64,000 nt of DNA, taken from positions 35,761,203 to 35,825,202 of the forward strand of contig CM017572.1 of NCBI GenBank assembly GCA_007844125.1, written 5' to 3'. The translations under genes were made by a program, and so were the position numbers. The notes under the pieces were generated by a model. That model ran no database searches and was not told the origin of the DNA. It was given only the letters and a program-made list of their open reading frames with translations. Below, in pieces: positions 59,051-64,000 of the stretch (position 1 is its first letter; every line of letters starts with the position of its first letter). This stretch comes from Sinonovacula constricta (taxonomy: Eukaryota; Mollusca; Bivalvia; Cardiida; Solecurtidae).

Positions 59051-59647
59051 TATAGTGAGCTTTCCAGATCCAGCGCGTCGCCAATAAAACGATGAAAAGT
59101 AAGTTACGTGAAGTAATTAACGTTTATTTTCTTTCGACGTTTTCACTGTTGAGTTTAATTGTTGCAGTAAATGTTGATGTTGTTGATGCTGCTGATTGTT
59201 TGCTACTTATGTATGATGGAGTATGATGGAGTTGCCGCCAAGTTTTGTAGCGATGAAGCTGTTTATATCCCAGACATATCCGTTTGGTTTTCAGGTAAAC
59301 AAACCTACCCTGAATATAACGATTGGGAGCGCCTCGTGACGCAAGGTTGCGAAATACTCCCTGGAAAATAACGTGTGTTCAAGTAGGATGGGTTTCGGCA
59401 TAACCGGACTTTGAATCAGTCCGTAGGTGTGCTTGTGTCCTGTTTTGAGCCACGTGTGTGTGTCAGTTCCACAGAAATATACAAAGAGGTAAGTACATGT
59501 ACGGTTAAACGGTGCAAATTTTGATAATTTTACATAAAAATACTTCGGATCTTAAAGCCAGCGAATATCTGTCGAACCTATGTTAGCTTTCATGTTTTTG
59601 TTATTAATAATCATGATCATAAACGCATCCTGTTTATTGATGTACTG
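59051..59647. other. No supported gene; short frame with hydrophobic start
   Basis: A 66-codon plus-strand frame (59171-59371) begins MLMLLMLLIVCYLCM, like a signal peptide, and ends in a stop. No family is recognised. A GTAAGTAC donor-like site follows at about 59488. This could be a 5' exon of a plus-strand gene or chance. Confidence 0.3.
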
Positions 59648-59942
59648 ATGTTGTTTATTGTTTATTGGGTTTATCGTCCCACCAACAGTTTTTCAGTTAT
59701 CTTGAGACGGTGTCCTTTTGAAGCAGATATAGTGCTGCCTTCACTGTGTATAGCATGCCATGAACACCTGGCATGATACCACATCCAGTCACATTATCCT
59801 GACACCGGGCCAACCAGTCGTGCAACTACCCTTATATTTGCTTGAGCGTTAGCAAGGGAGCTATACCACTACCATTTTTAACGACTTTGGTATGTCGCGA
59901 CCAGGATCGAACCCGGGGCCTCCCGTACCTGGAGCCGACGCT
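59648..59942 (-). mobile_element. SINE-1 copy
   Basis: Minus-strand head with B-box GGGTTCGATCCTGG; the body has AAAAATGGTAGTGGTATAGC; the end is GGTGGGACGATAAACCCAAT. It is well preserved. Confidence 0.87.
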
Positions 59943-60224
59943 GTACTGATGTACTGATGCAAAGTTAACATAGATTCAGGTAAGTAAATTTAAAATTGTA
60001 TACATTGACTAAAGTAACATTCACTAGAGCAAACTTTAAAGGCATGGCATACAGATTTGTATAACATATCCAATATTTTTCTTAAATTTGTAATGTTATA
60101 CTTGTTCTCCAATTTGAGGGTATCTATGTATCTTTCTTATTTATGTCCCTATTTTCATTAACTATATCATATTGACGTTATTGATATAGACCAATGAAAT
60201 AAATCATTGTTAGATTGCCTAGGC

Positions 60225-60605
60225 CTTTAACATACAGTACATCCTGTACATATGTTGATACTTTATTTTATTACTAGATATTTTGTCTGGTGTATAAAAG
60301 TCCATTGTATCTGTTTTAACTCTCGGTGCAGGTGCTTACTGTTAGTTGTTTCACTTTGACGTGATATTTTTATTAAGACCGTTTGTTTGACAGAAAAACC
60401 TTCAGGAAGTGCTAGGTTGGAGCGCTCCACAAACCAGCTTTAAGCACCCCAGTCGGTCCCTTTTGCCGACTGACCGTTCCAAGGCGGTAACTGATGGTTT
60501 TTCTATTCACATTAACATTTACCCTATTCCCCTTTGTTTAGAGGTAGATTGAATTTAAATATCTGTGGAAATTTTGAAAGGACTTTTTCTTATTTACCTA
60601 TTGTT
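60225..60605 (-). repeat. Family B repeat
   Basis: TCGGTGCAGGTGCTTACTGT, AGGAAGTGCTAGGTTGGAGC, a perfect CAGTCGGTCCCTTTTGCCGACTG core, and the GAGGTAGATTGAATTTAAAT tail. Confidence 0.85.
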
Positions 60606-62099
60606 AAAATGTCGGTCAAATGGAGAAGGCGATGCTGTCCTGGGATCAATTTTATCAAGGCGATTTAATCAAAGCGATGCAAGCACTGTGGTACTCACCT
60701 CTTCGTACAATGACTCTCTCCAGCTGGATATAAAATGATTTCAATCCAGTTTTTGTATAAGATATACTGCCCCATCTTAAACTATACAGATTGATTTCAA
60801 TGAATTGGACATTGATCAGAAAATTGCTGTTGAGAACTACACCCGTTTGGACATTTTACAATCTGGATACTGAACGTACATTCCTCTAAGTCCTAGACCG
60901 CGGTTTAGTTATACATTCATACTTTATTTTGCGTTGCATTTTAACCAAGTTTATATCATGTCATCGATTTATACTAATGATACAACCGAATCGACATATG
61001 TCGGTTAAAGGTGATTAATATAAAACACCGGATCAAAGTATATCTTATATTAAACCAACGTATGAGGGCTACCCTAAAACCAAATGACCCTAAATTACGA
61101 CATGATGCCAACATTCTTTACCATTCATTACTGGAGAAATCGCGCAAACAAATCGATATTTATCTCTTAAAGAGAAAACTATTAGGCGAAACGATTGTCT
61201 TATTGTTAATACTATTTCCCGACTAGGATTGATGCTGGCGGAAATAAATTGGGTAAGATGTAAGACAGTCTGTGGCTAGTTATATTATGATAAGAAACAC
61301 AGCAAAGGTCAGCAAATTTATCTAATTATTCAACATTTAAGTGGATATGAACAAACATCAGTCAAGAACACGCGGCAACGCCTCACCACTGATCGATTAT
61401 TCGACCTAGCCTCATTTGCAGAACCATTGAGATGTTGCTCAAGGTCAAAAATTGACCAAAACACCCCATCTTACAAAGACATTATGCTACTAATGGGGTA
61501 CATTGTTAATGGAAATTGTCTCCCCTGTTAGATAATATCCGAGGTATTCCAAACAGTAGGTAGGTCCTTATAGTTGAAATTCTTGGACTTTATCGCCTAT
61601 TCTTTTGTAGATATTGCAATTAAAACAGTAAAATTTCTTACTTTTGCATAAATATAAGCTTAAGATCAATTGACATCCATTTACATACTTATAGAAATTT
61701 GTTCTTTAAAAAAGAAAATGGAAGTGTTGGTTGATGATGGTTAATAAGTGAACATACACTCCAAAGAGCACAAGCATAAAAACCGAGTAAAACAAATGAA
61801 AGGACCTACTTGCATTTAGGGATTATTCAGGGGAGACTATCATTAATGTCTCTCATTTTAGTTTCCATCCAATCAACTATAAACGTTGTGATATCAAGTT
61901 TGTCGCATCTATGAGTGTGTCCCTGCTTAAAAGTTCTCTTTATTGCAGTAAAAGTTTCGGGTGGTAAATTATAATTTCATCATGAATTGTTACTACATGC
62001 GTTCAATAAATGAACCATTCACTTCTAATCGTCTGCAAATAACTAAGCGATAACAGAAGGCAAATAAAGTCAACCGAATATCAGGACATCGTTTGAATT
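60606..62099. other. No gene seen; possible old retroelement remnant
   Basis: Around 60620-61230 the composition is less AT-rich and short plus-strand frames (for example 61011-61226, with HRIKVYLILNQRMRA) look mildly protein-like but are broken by stops. No family is identified. Confidence 0.3.
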
Positions 62100-62403
62100 A
62101 ATCGGAACGCCTCGGATAATTCACGAATCATCTCTCGGGGTGTATGCTGGAGAAAACCCCGCGAAAATACACATTGTTATACACAGGGGTATATCTAAGG
62201 AGGCGTGAACTGTTAATTTGATAATTGAAAGTTTATTGGATGAAATATTCCTATACACTTAACCTATCGCTTTATAAGAGCTTTTTATGGCGTATTCTTC
62301 TTCCGGCGAACAAAATGATCGTGATTCTGTAAGGATCATTGCACCAGATACATCCAAAGGGATGATTGTCCCGCGGGCGGAATTAACTGAGGAGTTCCGA
62401 TTG
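62100..62403. mobile_element. MULE-like MITE (copy 3, internally shortened)
   Basis: It shares ATCGGAACGCCTCGGATAAT at the left and GAGGAGTTCCGATTG at the right with 4383-4752. About 65 bp of the interior, around the TGACGACATCAAAACAAC segment, is missing. Confidence 0.78.
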
Positions 62404-62807
62404 CATTAGAATGGGCAACTTCTACACATGTATGTATATATTTATATATGAAAGGCCGCAGCAAAGATCAATAAAAGATAGATTATATCACTAAGTCCAT
62501 ACTAAATCAAACATTGATGGTCTATTAACATATTTCCGTCCATAAATATACACTGTGTATAATAAGGAAGTAGCCGAAAAGGAGCCTAGCCGGTCATACA
62601 TATTTGATAGACAGTTGTTGCAGTTCTATTTATAAGTACGAACATTACGTCAATAGAAGAAAGGATGGTAAAGTAGTTGGCAGCATGTCTGTACAGAATT
62701 TACTTTTCAAGATTAACTGGTTAATACTTCCTGATAAACTATGAAACAATAAAGACACGATGTTGGTATGTTCTGTTCCGCGTGTATGAAAAGATTCATT
62801 ATAAGCA

Positions 62808-63032
62808 TATATGACAAATTCGTATGCGCATTGCAACATATACCAATCCCAGAAAAGGCACAGGACAAAGGTGTTCACATGCAAGACATATGTAAAAGTA
62901 TAGAACAAATCTGTGATAAGTCATTTAACAAAAAGAGCAAACCCAACAGTTACCGACTGGAACGGTCAATCTGGGGAAAAAGGACCGGCTGGGGTGCTTA
63001 AACCGGTTTTACAGAGCTTTAACCTCGCACCT
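62808..63032 (+). repeat. Family A repeat
   Basis: It runs from ATATGACAAATTCGTATGCG to the core (CAGTTACCGACTGGAACGG, ACCGGTTTTACAGAGC) and stops at AACCTCGCACC. Confidence 0.82.
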
Positions 63033-63334
63033 ACTAGTAGATACATCGGTACATACTCAAAGCAGTGCAATTTAAGACAAATAAAACTTGTATTAAGAAT
63101 ATTAAGTCACAGTATTCACTATCTCAAATATGACAAGTGTTTTCAATTCAGATGAAAAATGAAAAAAACTATCCCTGTGGCTTAATATTTGTTCCTTTTA
63201 TATTATCGAGACTCACTTTTTGGTGTGCATATTGTTTTTCCAAACGCACCAGCTATAATTCAGACGCATTTTAACTTAACATAAATTAAAAATATTTTGA
63301 TAACTGACACTGGTAATAATACAGAATAAGATAG

Positions 63335-63775
63335 GTAAATAAGAAAAGGTCCTATCAAAATTTCCACAGATATTTAAATTTTATCTACCTGTAGACAAAG
63401 GCAAACAAGGTAAATGTAAATGTGACAAAAACACAGAGACGAGACATAACACACAAAAAGAAAAATCATCAGTTACCGCCTTGGAACGGTCAGTCGGCAA
63501 AAGGGCTGACTGGGGTGCTTAAACCTGGTTTGTGGAGCGCTCCAACCTAGCACTTCCTGAAGGTGTTTCTATCAAACAAACGGTGTAAATAAAAATATCC
63601 CGTCAAAGTGAAACAACTAACAGTAATCACCTGCATCAGGAGTTAAAACATATATAATGGACTTATGTACATACATTATAACTAGTAATAACATAAACTA
63701 ACAACATATGTACAGTATGTACAGTAGATAAAAGCCTCGGCAACGTAAAATTCCAAATGAGACAGTAGTTTCCAT
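63335..63775 (+). repeat. Family B repeat
   Basis: A complete-looking copy: GTCCTATCAAAATTTCCACA, the core (GCCTTGGAACGGTCAGTCGG), CACTTCCTGAAGGTG, CACCTGCATCAGGAG and the ACAGTAGATAAAAGCCTCGG end. Confidence 0.85.
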
Positions 63776-64000
63776 TCTCTCACCAGAGGGCGTGCTACTC
63801 AAGTTTCGCTTACACCTCTGTCAACGCCGGGAAAAGTAGTTTTCATACACGTGATATTCTATCGTCACATGTCGCAAAATATTTCCCCGAAAATTTGGGT
63901 TAAAATATATCTTAAACATTGTTCTAAAAAATACCCATTTTCAGTCAAATATACAGAGATCAAAATAATCTCACGAGCATTTTATTCATTATTTATATTT

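Noticed and set aside
59171..59371. 66-codon frame with a hydrophobic start, possible secreted peptide
   Set aside because: Only the low-complexity Leu/Met start looks meaningful. No mature-peptide motif or homology is recognised.

Overview
This window is AT-rich metazoan DNA, most likely from a bivalve mollusc and probably a heterodont clam. The evidence is one spliced gene with GT-AG introns, several tRNA-derived SINE families, a tandem-core element bounded by hairpins of a kind known from bivalves, a decayed mariner, many short inverted-repeat transposons, and abundant micro- and minisatellites. There is no prokaryotic gene organisation. The species assignment is inference.

The only gene I can support is a neuronal calcium sensor of the NCS-1/frequenin type. 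It lies on the minus strand in seven coding exons from 57231 (start codon) to 35679 (stop codon). The exons join without a frame error into 193 residues, against about 190 for the family. Intron 1 is about 13.2 kb and is packed with transposon remnants. Exon 2 is a 25-bp microexon. Tandem repeats crowd the splice sites: a TAG triplet array lies about 70 bp upstream of exon 3. A 42-bp minisatellite in intron 4 runs up to the exon 4 donor and copies it in exact register. A 41-bp array reaches the exon 5 acceptor.

The left 34.5 kb is intergenic. It holds a 16-bp satellite (1-490), MULE-like, TTAA-type and other MITEs, SINE copies, minisatellites at 8.7, 10.5 and 13.3 kb, a 1.3-kb mariner with intact ends but a frameshifted transposase (23313-24636), and a 1.44-kb element with a 145-bp tandem core (30851-32292). 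The right end, beyond 57.3 kb, is again intergenic and repetitive, with a possible promoter region near 57.5-57.8 kb.

One repeat superfamily dominates the window. It has two forms, called A and B here, and occurs about 25 times. Both share a core of about 110 bp containing a conserved hairpin (CAGTCGG...CCGACTG). In one copy the core has been amplified into a 76-bp minisatellite (53255-53860). I did not recognise the family. Most open reading frames of 60-150 codons in the window are shadows of these repeats or of microsatellites.
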